Below are positions 18,812-26,803 of a DNA stretch of 64,000 nt, one piece after another. Position numbers and translations under genes: made by a program. The number at the start of each line of letters is the position of its first letter. Within the stretch, counting starts at the first letter, position 1. The stretch lies in assembly GCA_963668245.2 (NCBI GenBank), contig OY764195.2, positions 496,001 to 560,000 on the forward strand. The letters run 5' to 3'. The notes under the pieces were generated by a model that made no database searches, was not told the DNA's origin, and saw only the letters and a list, made by a program, of their open reading frames with translations. This DNA comes from Anoxybacterium sp963668245 (GTDB lineage: Bacteria > Bacillota > Clostridia > Peptostreptococcales > Anaerovoracaceae).

Positions 18812-19597
18812 TTACCTTATTTCATTTAAAAATTTAACTCTAACTTCTTCTGGATCGTATCTTTCGTTTTCATTTTTCAAAACTTCTATTGGAATCGATT
18901 TAATGAGAGAAGAAAAGTCAAAACTTTGTTCAACCTCAGTGTCATCGACTCCAATCAAAATAATACTCTCAAAATTGCCACTATCTTTCCACTGTCTGAA
19001 CTTTTGAATTGCTTTTTTTGCTTGTTCAATCGGTGTGTTACCATAGTCTATTTGCATGGTAATTTTTTCAGGACAATCCAAACCAAATATATTGACCTGC
19101 TGTTGAAAAATAGAATCCTGAATCAAATTTTGTATATTTCTTTCTTGTACAAATTTTAATTGTTTTATAGCTTTAACAGAATCCTGAAATTCTTCAAGAG
19201 ATGTGTAAATATTTTTAATCTCCACATCTTTTGATAATGCATTTGAAAAATAGTATTGCGCAAATCCCCTTTTATCCATATTGTTTGTATAAAAAAGTTT
19301 AGTTTTCCAATCATAGCAGAAAAAAAGTTGCTTATATAGTTCCACTTGACTTTTGCCTCTAGGATTTCTTTCCTCAACATCTCGGCTCCCATCCAAAACA
19401 ACATCCCTATATAATTTTGCATTATTGTACTGGCAGTATATCCATAGAAATCTATCTTCCAAAAAAGTTTTTTGTATTTCATACCAATCCGAATAATAAT
19501 CTTTTACAAATTTTGACCCATTTTCTGAGATATTAATGATGTCTTCTATGGTAGGTATGCCTTGATTAATGATGAGCTGGAAATTTTTAAATCTCAT
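18812..19597 (-). CDS. Uncharacterised first gene of the Abi/HD cassette
   Basis: This 261-residue soluble protein matches no family I recognise. The N-terminal half has many aromatic residues. The C-terminal part, from about residue 175, reads as alternating strands and helices (QIDYGNTPIEQAKKAIQKF, then SIILIGVDDTEVEQSFDF), perhaps a nucleotide- or nucleic-acid-binding alpha/beta domain. There are no membrane segments. It is the promoter-proximal gene, so it may be the sensor or antitoxin-like component. That is inference from position only. Confidence 0.55.
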   Translation of the reverse strand: MRFKNFQLIINQGIPTIEDIINISENGSKFVKDYYSDWYEIQKTFLEDRFLWIYCQYNNAKLYRDVVLDGSRDVEERNPRGKSQVELYKQLFFCYDWKTKLFYTNNMDKRGFAQYYFSNALSKDVEIKNIYTSLEEFQDSVKAIKQLKFVQERNIQNLIQDSIFQQQVNIFGLDCPEKITMQIDYGNTPIEQAKKAIQKFRQWKDSGNFESIILIGVDDTEVEQSFDFSSLIKSIPIEVLKNENERYDPEEVRVKFLNEIR

Positions 19598-19665
19598 AAT
19601 TACTTATTCCTTTTTTGATGTTTCTTTAATAGCGCAAACTAAAAATACTTCTAATGTAAGTTAAA

Positions 19666-19693
19666 TTTATAAAAGATAAAATTGAAATTGCAA
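19666..19693 (-). promoter_or_regulatory. Promoter of the four-gene Abi/HD cassette
   Basis: On the minus strand TTGCAA (19688-19693) and TATAAA (19666-19671) are separated by 16 nt, about 65 bp upstream of the 19597 start. The four genes that follow have gaps of 4, 29 and 27 bp and one terminator at the end. Confidence 0.5.
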
Positions 19694-19802
19694 AATCTTA
19701 ATTTTATCACTTGGTTAGATGTTTAAATTATACCAAAATATTACTATTTCGACAATGCAAATAATATTAGTACCTTCTTCTTTCATCACAAGTACAAAAC
19801 AA

Positions 19803-19832
19803 CAAAAAACCTGTGAACTTTTGATCACAGGT
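19803..19832 (-). terminator. Terminator after the serine recombinase
   Basis: Stem ACCTGTGA/TCACAGGT (19809-19816 with 19825-19832) with an 8-nt loop is followed on the minus strand by a T6 run. It is 40 bp downstream of the recombinase stop. Confidence 0.75.
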
Positions 19833-19874
19833 CATTATAATCCAACAAAATACTTTTATCCTCGGTTTCAACCA

Positions 19875-21479
19875 TTATCTTTCCACCCCAACATACCCCA
19901 CAAACTTATAATATATATCCACTCTTTGACTCTTACTCCCATCGGGATTCTCTGTTTTTTCATAAACTACAATCCGTTCTATGAGTTCGTTCAAAATCTT
20001 GGTATTAAGTTCCTGTATGTCTGTATACTTTTCAATTAGATTTATAAAGTTCTCGATATTCTCATAAGTTTCTTCTGCTTGCGCTACTTGAGTTTTCAGT
20101 TCGTATTCTCGTTTTTTGTAGCTAGATTGTTCCTCCTCATATTTGCTCATCATCACTTGATATCGCTCTTCTGTGATTTTCCCAAGTGCTACATCCTCAT
20201 ATAGCTTAGTAGTGATTCTTTCCAACTCATCCAGTCTTTTGATGACGCTTTTCAGCTCACGTTTGCTTTTATCCGTTTCTTTCTTTTTCTTCTGGTCTCT
20301 CGCTGAAATCAACATCTCTAAATATTGTTTTCGTGCAAGCTTGGCAATAGAGGCATTTCTTCGTATATCCTCGAGAACCAAACGATTCATTGTTTGCCAT
20401 CCAATGGCATGTGAGGTGCAACGCGCTTTGCCATAGTTTTTATATACCCAGCAAGAAAACCCTGTATAGGTTCCCTTTTTCCTGCCATAGCCTGCATTTA
20501 GGGAAGAGCCACAGCTTGAGCATTTTACTAATCCTGCAAACATTTGTATTTCACCACTTTTATTCTCTCGCCGCCTACTTTTCATAAGCTGACGCACCGT
20601 GTCCCACAATTCTTGCGAAATAATCGGCTCATGGCAGTCTTTTACCACAATCCAGTTTTCTTCGCTTACAAGCTCTCTTTTCTTGTCAAAAAAGCCTTTT
20701 ACCTTGGACTTTCCAAATACAACTTCCCCCAGATACGCCCTGTTGTTTAAAATCGCCCTCACTGATGTGGCATGCCAGTCATAGGGTTTTCTCCAATATT
20801 CACTTTTATAAAAATCTGGATTGTTTTGATTAAAGTAAGCTTGCGGATTCAAGACATTTTGTTCTCTTAATATCTTTGTCATCCTGACATAACCAACGCC
20901 TTCAGCAAACATCCTAAATATTTTTCGAACAATATCTGCTGCAAAGGGATCAATAATCAAATGGTGTCTATCCTCCGGATCTTTTATGTAGCCAAAGGGT
21001 GCATGCGAACCAAGATACATTCCGGCTTTTGCTCTTGCTCTATGTGCCGCTTTTGTTTTGCTTGAAGACTGCCTCGCATAGAAGGAATTTATTACATTGG
21101 TGAATGGGAGCACTAGATTATCTATTCCGTTTTTTGTATCAATATTTTCTGCCACAGATATGAACCGAACGCCCTTTTCTTCAAAGTAATGCTCAATATA
21201 CATGCCCATTTGCGCATATTCCCTGCCAAATCTTGAAAGGTCTTTCACGATTACCGTATTAATGTTGCCTTCTTCGATTGCATCCATCATTCTTTGAAAT
21301 TCCGGTCTGTTAAAGTTGGTTCCTGTCCAACCGTCATCGCAAAAATAATCCGCAATGCTTAAATGGTTATCTTTGCAATACTGAATCAGTAATGTTTTTT
21401 GCGTTTGTATGCTGCCACTTTCGCCTGTTTGTCCGTCATCCTGACTTAATCGGCAGTAAATTCCGATCTTCTCATTCAT
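19875..21479 (-). CDS. Large serine recombinase (site-specific integrase)
   Basis: The 534-residue protein has an N-terminal resolvase domain with the nucleophile in YCRLSQDD (Ser12) and the KDLSRFGR motif. It continues with a recombinase domain (APFGYIKDPED, SVRAILNNRAYLG), a zinc ribbon (CSSCGSSL...CTSH) and a coiled coil ending in a DUF4368-type tail. Enzymes of this TnpX/TndX class insert and excise clostridial elements through short att sites with a 2-bp core. It is the only integrase in the island and the likely agent of integration at tRNA-Thr, although it lies about 4 kb inside the left edge. GAGGTG precedes the ATG by 7 nt. Confidence 0.9.
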   Translation of the reverse strand: MNEKIGIYCRLSQDDGQTGESGSIQTQKTLLIQYCKDNHLSIADYFCDDGWTGTNFNRPEFQRMMDAIEEGNINTVIVKDLSRFGREYAQMGMYIEHYFEEKGVRFISVAENIDTKNGIDNLVLPFTNVINSFYARQSSSKTKAAHRARAKAGMYLGSHAPFGYIKDPEDRHHLIIDPFAADIVRKIFRMFAEGVGYVRMTKILREQNVLNPQAYFNQNNPDFYKSEYWRKPYDWHATSVRAILNNRAYLGEVVFGKSKVKGFFDKKRELVSEENWIVVKDCHEPIISQELWDTVRQLMKSRRRENKSGEIQMFAGLVKCSSCGSSLNAGYGRKKGTYTGFSCWVYKNYGKARCTSHAIGWQTMNRLVLEDIRRNASIAKLARKQYLEMLISARDQKKKKETDKSKRELKSVIKRLDELERITTKLYEDVALGKITEERYQVMMSKYEEEQSSYKKREYELKTQVAQAEETYENIENFINLIEKYTDIQELNTKILNELIERIVVYEKTENPDGSKSQRVDIYYKFVGYVGVER

Positions 21480-21514
21480 GTATGTTCACCTCTCTTTAGC
21501 AACACACCATACCA

Positions 21515-21724
21515 TTACTTGCTCTCGATAGCTATACTATTTTCACATGCATCTTGGCTTTCAGATCCTACTGTTTGCAATTGATCTGCGGCCTCCTCTA
21601 TAAGGTTTCCGATTTTGTCAAAAATGAGTTTGTCATTTTTATAAAAACTAAAGGTTACATACTGTACTCCGCGAATTATAGTACTGTTTACCCGATAGGA
21701 ACCATCTAATAAAAACATGTTCAC
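21515..21724 (-). CDS. Small hypothetical protein next to the recombinase
   Basis: The 69-residue protein has a beta-rich first half (VNSTIIRGVQYVTFSFYKND) and an acidic C-terminus. I do not recognise it. It lies 5 bp after the RHH gene and 35 bp before the recombinase, so it is probably cotranscribed with both and part of the same mobile module. Confidence 0.5.
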   Translation of the reverse strand: MNMFLLDGSYRVNSTIIRGVQYVTFSFYKNDKLIFDKIGNLIEEAADQLQTVGSESQDACENSIAIESK

Positions 21725-21729
21725 TCCCC

Positions 21730-22176
21730 CTAATCAAAAGTCTCTGATTCCTCTCCCATATTGGAGAAAGGATTTAATTCCACTCTGTTTCTATCCGCTT
21801 TTGTGAGCGGAATATACCCATGATTTTTATTCACAAGCTGCACAGCTTTCCCACGCAGTCTGCTAATGTCATCATAATTCAGTTCAAAAGCAGACGTAAG
21901 AAACAGATTAATTTGTGCAAGCTCTACCGCAATTTTATAGGACAGCTTCGATAAATGCTCCTCCATCTTTCCTATTTCGCTCTCCTCCAGAGTGTGATAA
22001 AGTTGCACAAGTTCAACAGAATATTGCCGTATCATATCTTCTAGAACATATTTTCGAATAGCAGTATTAATAAGTTCCGAACGATTGGAATGTCCAAATT
22101 TTATATAATAATCATCGGCAAGCTTTAAAGTATCTGTCGGTAGTGATACGGTAATTTTTTCAATCCTTTGTTTCAT
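21730..22176 (-). CDS. Ribbon-helix-helix (CopG-like) protein 2 of the mobile module
   Basis: The protein is about 148 residues from the ATG at 22176, which has GGGAGGAGG 6 nt upstream; the longer ORF to 22227 lacks a ribosome site. The N-terminus (KQRIEKITVSLPTDTLKLAD, followed by a helix with HSNRSELINTAI) is a ribbon-helix-helix DNA-binding domain. The rest is helical and charged. It overlaps the end of the upstream RHH gene by 17 bp. RHH pairs of this kind sit beside serine recombinases in small clostridial elements and may regulate excision. Confidence 0.65.
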   Translation of the reverse strand: MKQRIEKITVSLPTDTLKLADDYYIKFGHSNRSELINTAIRKYVLEDMIRQYSVELVQLYHTLEESEIGKMEEHLSKLSYKIAVELAQINLFLTSAFELNYDDISRLRGKAVQLVNKNHGYIPLTKADRNRVELNPFSNMGEESETFD

Positions 22177-22603
22177 CTCCATCCTCCTCCCTGCTAGCAT
22201 CTTCATGCTGATACTGGTAAATGTCATCGTACCGAATATTCCCTATGGTATACTTCACATCCTTTACGCATTTTCTTCTCAGTCTTTTTAATGTATCCTC
22301 ATCCACAGACCCAATCTGACTTGCACTGATATGAGAAGCCATGGCGATTTCAACGCACATACGAAAGAGCTGTCTGCACACTTTCGCCTCTAGACCAGAA
22401 AGCTGATTTTCAAGGAAGTTTAATATTGTTTTGTCTATATATTGAGTGCTACTCTGTGTTTTTAAATAACCCAAATAAAAATCTACTGCTATGCACACCA
22501 TTTCACTCCTGCTTGAAAAGCCATGAAGTGCATACATCGCATCTAATTCTTTAATCATATTGGGGTACATTAAAATTCCGACCTTTTCCTTTTTTACCGC
22601 CAT
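22160..22603 (-). CDS. Ribbon-helix-helix-like protein 1 of the mobile module
   Basis: The 147-residue protein has an RHH-like N-terminus (KVGILMYPNMIKELDAMYAL followed by GFSSRSEMVCIAVDFY) and a helical C-terminal domain ending in an acidic tail. It resembles the following gene in size and layout, so the two may be an ancient duplication. Its ATG overlaps the stop of a 21-codon reading frame (TAATG), which suggests translational coupling. It is the second reading frame of the recombinase operon. Confidence 0.65.
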   Translation of the reverse strand: MAVKKEKVGILMYPNMIKELDAMYALHGFSSRSEMVCIAVDFYLGYLKTQSSTQYIDKTILNFLENQLSGLEAKVCRQLFRMCVEIAMASHISASQIGSVDEDTLKRLRRKCVKDVKYTIGNIRYDDIYQYQHEDASREEDGDETKD

Positions 22604-22668
22604 TATTTACTCTCATCTCCCTTCCTGTTCCATCTGAGATTCCTGTGTAATGCTCTAAAAGAAGCCAT
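22603..22668 (-). CDS. Possible 21-residue leader peptide
   Basis: This short frame begins with ATG after AAAGGAG (well-placed ribosome site). It encodes a basic peptide (MASFRALHRNLRW, then NRKGDESK) and stops in TAATG, overlapping the RHH gene start. The good ribosome site and overlap suggest real translation, either for coupling or as a small basic protein. No homology can be judged at this size. Confidence 0.4.
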   Translation of the reverse strand: MASFRALHRNLRWNRKGDESK

Positions 22669-22687
22669 TTCTCCTTTATTAGACTTC

Positions 22688-22813
22688 CTTAGCAGTGCCC
22701 CTCGCTCTATTTAGAGCACCTAATTTGCTCTTACTAAACCCTTGAAAACGTCCGCACTGCGGGCGTTTGTGAGCGAAAGGTGCCACTTTGCGAGCACCTT
22801 TCTTTATCCTGCT
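22688..22813. promoter_or_regulatory. Cluster of hairpins between divergent genes
   Basis: The 354-bp gap between the RHH gene and the DUF6076 gene holds three inverted repeats: GCTCTA-TT-TAGAGC near 22708-22721, AACGTCCGC-ACT-GCGGGCGTT near 22747-22767, and AAAGGTGC-N10-GCACCTTT near 22778-22803. The last is followed by CTTTA and could end plus-strand transcripts. They may be terminators, regulator sites or a replication/transfer origin. Confidence 0.4.
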
Positions 22814-22863
22814 ACCCTAATCAATAGAGGAGCTTTCTTGATTTCATCATTTTATCTAGCGTA

Positions 22864-22892
22864 TTGCACACCGTCAATAGAAGTAGTAAAAT
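22864..22892 (+). promoter_or_regulatory. Promoter of the DUF6076 gene
   Basis: TTGCAC (22864-22869) and TAAAAT (22887-22892) are spaced by 17 nt, 65 bp before the ATG at 22958. The ATG has AGGAGA upstream. Confidence 0.55.
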
Positions 22893-22957
22893 TAAATATC
22901 TATTCTCTATTTTGTCAAAACCATCATCTATTTTTATAATTTTTAGGAGAAATTTTT

Positions 22958-24130
22958 ATGTACTCATTTACGGTATATGTTAAGAACAATGAACTTTATA
23001 TTGATGAGAAATATCATTATTTTTCTAATGATATATTAGTAGAATGTTTAAATTTAGAAACAGACCATTTAAAAGATTGGTATTCAGAACTTTTGGCTTT
23101 ACATAAAAAACTGCTACTCAAAGAAGCGCCCGAAATGGACTATTTAAACAGCTACGACCACAATGCTCAGCGAGCTCAGTTGCTCATGCACAAAGTAGAT
23201 GAACTCATTCGGAGTATTTCCTTTTACCGTAAAGTTTTTTCTTCCCAAGTCTTGTATTCAAACAAACTTTTTGATTGTCTGAATGCTGCCTACTCTGGTT
23301 GGGTACGTTCTGAAAGTATAGAGGAAGATTATCCGGAAGATAATCAATATGGACTTTCTGACATTACAGAAGACAACTATTCCTTTTATAACTTACACTT
23401 TATCCCTGACTTTCTTGGTCTTGCATCAACCGATGTAGATTTAGCACTGAGTATTTCTAACGGAAACGAGCAAATTAACGAGCTTTTCTCCGCGTATCTA
23501 ATTTTCATAGAAGATATTTTTCGCGTAAAAAATACGTTTACTATTTTTCTTGATGAATACATAAACAGAAAATCCAGATTTTTAAATGAATACGAACTGG
23601 CGAGTGTATATGAGAAGTTTTTGAAAGAACGGAAATTAAAATTGAGAAAAGAAAATAAATTAAAGAATTGCAGTTGCATGGAAATAGGTCACCACATCAT
23701 AAAAGATCCCTCAGGCAAAAATGTTCTATGCGAATCCTATACCTTTCACAGCCTTGGTTCTTTTCTGTATTTTGATTTGTTTAATGGAATCAAATATAAC
23801 TGCATTCCTAAACGCTGCAACAACTGCGGTAAGTTTTTTTTATTGAATGGTGGAAAATATTCGGATTACTGCGAATCACCTTTAGCAAATGACCCACCAA
23901 AAACCTGTCGGGATATCGGTGCCCGAAAGAAATATGATGACAAATGTAAAACCGATCCGATATGGCTCACTTACAACCGTGCCTATAAAGCACATTACGC
24001 CCGCTATATGAAAAAGAAAATGTCCGTTGCAGAATTTGAAAAATGGTCAGCTTATGCTGTGGTTCTTAGAACGCAGGCTCTTGCGGATGAGATTGGGTTT
24101 GAAGAATATCAGAAGGAAATAAAGAAATAG
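22958..24130 (+). CDS. DUF6076-like protein with C-terminal zinc-ribbon
   Basis: This 390-residue protein has a helical N-terminal part. Its C-terminal zinc-binding module is PKRCNNCGKFFLLNGGKYSDYCES followed further on by KTCRDIGARKKYDDK, like the CGNR/DUF6076 families of clostridial mobile elements. Function is unknown; nucleic-acid binding or regulation is likely from the zinc module. It is the only plus-strand protein gene in the island. The IS66 insertion begins in its last codon: the native stop TAA became TAG, with the same protein end. Confidence 0.65.
   Translation: MYSFTVYVKNNELYIDEKYHYFSNDILVECLNLETDHLKDWYSELLALHKKLLLKEAPEMDYLNSYDHNAQRAQLLMHKVDELIRSISFYRKVFSSQVLYSNKLFDCLNAAYSGWVRSESIEEDYPEDNQYGLSDITEDNYSFYNLHFIPDFLGLASTDVDLALSISNGNEQINELFSAYLIFIEDIFRVKNTFTIFLDEYINRKSRFLNEYELASVYEKFLKERKLKLRKENKLKNCSCMEIGHHIIKDPSGKNVLCESYTFHSLGSFLYFDLFNGIKYNCIPKRCNNCGKFFLLNGGKYSDYCESPLANDPPKTCRDIGARKKYDDKCKTDPIWLTYNRAYKAHYARYMKKKMSVAEFEKWSAYAVVLRTQALADEIGFEEYQKEIKK
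24122..24129. repeat. IS66 target-site duplication, left copy
   Basis: AAGAAATA precedes the left inverted repeat and recurs at 26712-26719 directly after the right inverted repeat. An 8-bp duplication is the known signature of IS66 transposition. Confidence 0.9.
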
Positions 24131-24154
24131 TAAACGGTAAACCAGCCGTACTAG

Positions 24155-24198
24155 TTAAAAATAGAGCCGCCATTCACCAGAAGTGAATTGAGCGGCTC
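24155..24198 (-). terminator. Terminator inside the IS66 left end
   Basis: Stem GAGCCGC/GCGGCTC (24164-24170 with 24192-24198), with inner pairing ATTCA/TGAAT, is followed on the minus strand by ATTTTTA, just downstream of the transposase stop. Confidence 0.7.
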
Positions 24199-24212
24199 TT
24201 AGTATCAGCAAT

Positions 24213-25805
24213 TTAACTCTTGCGACAAGTTTCTGGCAAGGAATTAGACCAAGGAAGAAGGTCATCTATGAAATCAAGATTTCCACCATCCATATGTTTT
24301 GGGATTTCAGAAAGGACATGTTTGAAGTAGTCATACGGTTTTAAATTATTGGCTTTGGCAGATTCAGCTATGCTATACGCAATTGCACTGGATTCTGCCC
24401 CGTTGATTGTGTCTATCAAATGCCAGTTATTCTTGCCTACACAAAAACTTCTAATTGCTATTTCAGCTATATTGTTATCAAGGGGTACATCAGGATTTGA
24501 GAGAAAAACCTTGAGATAGTTCTCCTGGTTTATGCAATAGGTGAATCCTTTTCCCGTTTCTGAATTCTTTGGTACATTTCCCCCATTTGATTTTACCCAT
24601 GAAAAGAAAGCATCTACAAGAGGCGTTACAAGGAGCTGACGCTTCGTTAGACGTTCTTCTTTAGATAAATCTGCCAATTGATTGTCGGCGTGGTAAATTT
24701 GAGCGATTTGTTCAAGTGCAATCTCTGCAAGGGTTCCTTTTGATGTTTTCTTTCCAAGGGATTTACAGACATTTGCAAACCGCCTGCGAGCATGAGCCCA
24801 ACACCCAGCTACGGTGAGCTCATCAGGTCTCTCTTTTTCTAGCTTATGGTAGACTTGATATCCGTCGCAAACAACTACACCTTTGTATCCAACCAGAAAT
24901 TCTCTTGGATGGTCAGCCTTTCGCGTCTTCTGATAATCGTAAAGTATAGCTGGAGGAACATCACTATGCTCCCCAGTTCGATAAACCCACATGTAACTAT
25001 TAGCCTTCGTATCACGGCCATCCTTTGCTACTCGTACAGGTGTTTCATCTGCGTGCAGAACGTGGCTCTTGTAGATTTCTTTATGGATGCGATCGTAAAG
25101 AAGGGAAAGATATCGTTCGCTTGATCGGATAACCCAATTAGCCATGACCTGCCTTGATATATTCACATCATTTCGTTTAAATTCCTGCTCTAATCGATAA
25201 AGAGGAATAGAATTGACATATTTCGCATTTAACATTGCTGCTACCAAGGAGGGGGTAGCAATACTGTTATTTAGTAATTCTAATGGATGCTCAGCCTTTA
25301 CAATCTTTTGATTTTTGTTTCCACAGTACACTGCAATATGGTGTTCCACTACTTCAAATGTGGCTGGATGAAATTCCAACTTTTTATATACTTCATCTGG
25401 AAGATTCCGATAATCACCATCAAATAGTTCCTGAAGTTTTTCTAAAGAAAGAGCATGGGTTTCAATCCTCACTGGAAAACCTGATAGATCCTCATTTCTC
25501 TTGCCCTTTTTCTTTGCACTGCGCTTATGCTCAGGAATAACCTGTTCTATTACAGGCTCAACAATCTCATCTGCATCTTGAATAGTTACCTCAGCCTCAT
25601 TGAAGCAAAAAACAAGCTGATTCTGCAATAGGGATTTTTCGGAAGCATTTCCGAAACGAGCCTGATTTGAGATGAGAATTTGTTCCAGTAAAAGGTCCAG
25701 TTTCTTGTTCATCTCCATCAGGGACTCCTGTTGTTGCAGAATCATAGTAACTAAAATATCTTTATCAAATGTATGTAATTGTTCTTTTGTAAATCTATTT
25801 TCCAT
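24213..25805 (-). CDS. tnpC: IS66 transposase (TnpC)
   Basis: The 530-residue DDE transposase of the IS66 family has an N-terminal coiled coil (LLEQILISNQARFG), a zinc-finger-like linker, and the catalytic core with HADETPVRV, VVCDGYQVY and DNNIAEIAIRSF supplying the acidic residues. Full length for the family, no frameshift. It carries out cutting and joining at the 22-bp ends. Confidence 0.95.
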   Translation of the reverse strand: MENRFTKEQLHTFDKDILVTMILQQQESLMEMNKKLDLLLEQILISNQARFGNASEKSLLQNQLVFCFNEAEVTIQDADEIVEPVIEQVIPEHKRSAKKKGKRNEDLSGFPVRIETHALSLEKLQELFDGDYRNLPDEVYKKLEFHPATFEVVEHHIAVYCGNKNQKIVKAEHPLELLNNSIATPSLVAAMLNAKYVNSIPLYRLEQEFKRNDVNISRQVMANWVIRSSERYLSLLYDRIHKEIYKSHVLHADETPVRVAKDGRDTKANSYMWVYRTGEHSDVPPAILYDYQKTRKADHPREFLVGYKGVVVCDGYQVYHKLEKERPDELTVAGCWAHARRRFANVCKSLGKKTSKGTLAEIALEQIAQIYHADNQLADLSKEERLTKRQLLVTPLVDAFFSWVKSNGGNVPKNSETGKGFTYCINQENYLKVFLSNPDVPLDNNIAEIAIRSFCVGKNNWHLIDTINGAESSAIAYSIAESAKANNLKPYDYFKHVLSEIPKHMDGGNLDFIDDLLPWSNSLPETCRKS

Positions 25806-25885
25806 GACTCTATTATATCATGAAAACCCATTGATTTAAAGCCATTTCTAGCTGTTTCTATTCTTTTAGAAGTAGAGGCTTCCTG

Positions 25886-26245
25886 TTATGAAGGATATAC
25901 TGGGGATGTCTTTTGTACCGTGTTTCGAGGTTCAATTGTGAGACCCTCCATAAGCCACCGATATTGTTGATGCGTCATTTCCCTAACCTCATCTGCTGTG
26001 CGTGGCCACTGGAATTTTCCAGACTCCAATCTTTTGTATAGGAGAAGAAATCCATCCCCCTCCCAAAGAAGTCCTTTCATCCTGTCCTTTTTTCGACCAC
26101 AGAAAAGAAAAAGCGTATTCATTTGGAAAGGATCAAGTTCAAACTTGTTTTTCACTAGCGTTGCAAGACCATCTATGCCATATCGAAGATCTGTATATCC
26201 ACATGCAATGTATACCTGCTCAAATCCAGCTGCATCATTGAGCAC
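25886..26245 (-). CDS. tnpB: IS66 accessory protein TnpB
   Basis: The 119-residue protein is the IS66 Orf2 type, recognised from YIACGYTDLRYGIDGLATLV and LFLFCGRKKDRMKGLLWEGD. It is needed together with TnpA for transposition in IS66 elements; its biochemical role is poorly known. This is not the IS200/IS605 TnpB nuclease. It overlaps the tnpA end by 11 bp. Confidence 0.92.
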   Translation of the reverse strand: MLNDAAGFEQVYIACGYTDLRYGIDGLATLVKNKFELDPFQMNTLFLFCGRKKDRMKGLLWEGDGFLLLYKRLESGKFQWPRTADEVREMTHQQYRWLMEGLTIEPRNTVQKTSPVYPS

Positions 26246-26594
26246 GAAGCAACACCTCCAATTTCAATCTGATTTGTGCCTCATCTGCTTCATGACCGAT
26301 TTCCACAATTGCACTAGGAAAAGTAATCTTAATATTGCTTTGTTCTGAAGATACCGAACTAATATCTCGGACGGGATTGGGAACAAGTGTAAATTGCAAA
26401 TCTTTTGATGTTTCTACTGGAAGGTTTTCACAAGCAGCTAGTCGTAGCTTGCGAAGATAGTAGTAATATTGAGCTTCTTGTAAATCATTCTGCTTACACC
26501 ATTGTTTGATACTTAGTCCGCTTTCCTCGCGAGCCTCCACTAATTTCGCCCATTCTTGCATTCGCATTTGATTCTTAACTTTTGTAACATTCAT
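26235..26594 (-). CDS. tnpA: IS66 accessory protein TnpA
   Basis: The 119-residue protein has an N-terminal helix-turn-helix-like segment (RMQEWAKLVEAREESGLSIKQWCKQNDL), typical of IS66 Orf1. It probably binds DNA at the element ends. First gene of the IS66 operon. Confidence 0.88.
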   Translation of the reverse strand: MNVTKVKNQMRMQEWAKLVEAREESGLSIKQWCKQNDLQEAQYYYYLRKLRLAACENLPVETSKDLQFTLVPNPVRDISSVSSEQSNIKITFPSAIVEIGHEADEAQIRLKLEVLLRAQ

Positions 26595-26711
26595 GATACT
26601 GCCTCCAACATATATTCCTACTCGAAAAACTATTACAAGTTTTTCAAGTCCTTTGGATTAGTATCCCATATTTTAAGTTCTAGTTCCATGTACGGTTGGT
26701 TTACCGTTTAC

Positions 26712-26719
26712 AAGAAATA
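26712..26719. repeat. IS66 target-site duplication, right copy
   Basis: AAGAAATA directly follows the right inverted repeat and matches 24122-24129. Joining the flanks through one copy restores the DUF6076 stop codon TAA. Confidence 0.9.
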
Positions 26720-26750
26720 AATACTATTTTGAGTATATTCAAAATACAGA

Positions 26751-26779
26751 ACCACCTTGTCTTGGACTAACAAGGTGGT
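26751..26779 (-). terminator. Hairpin after the PIN-domain gene
   Basis: Perfect 10-bp stem ACCACCTTGT/ACAAGGTGGT with a 9-nt loop, 25 bp downstream of the PIN gene stop. The T-tract on the minus strand is weak (TTCTGTATTTT), so termination strength is uncertain. Confidence 0.6.
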
Positions 26780-26803
26780 ATAAGGTTCAAATATGGTAAC
26801 ATT

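Larger units (their letters stand above)
24130..26711 (-). mobile_element. Complete IS66-family insertion sequence
   Basis: The 2,582-bp element has 22-bp terminal inverted repeats (24130-24151 and 26690-26711, beginning GTAAACGGTAAACCA, one mismatch) and an 8-bp target duplication AAGAAATA. It contains the standard tnpA, tnpB and tnpC in order on the minus strand, all open. Intact ends and duplication suggest a recent insertion that may still be mobile. Confidence 0.93.

Noticed and set aside
25886..26245. IS200/IS605-type TnpB guide nuclease
   Set aside because: The protein is the unrelated 119-aa IS66 Orf2, which shares only the name.
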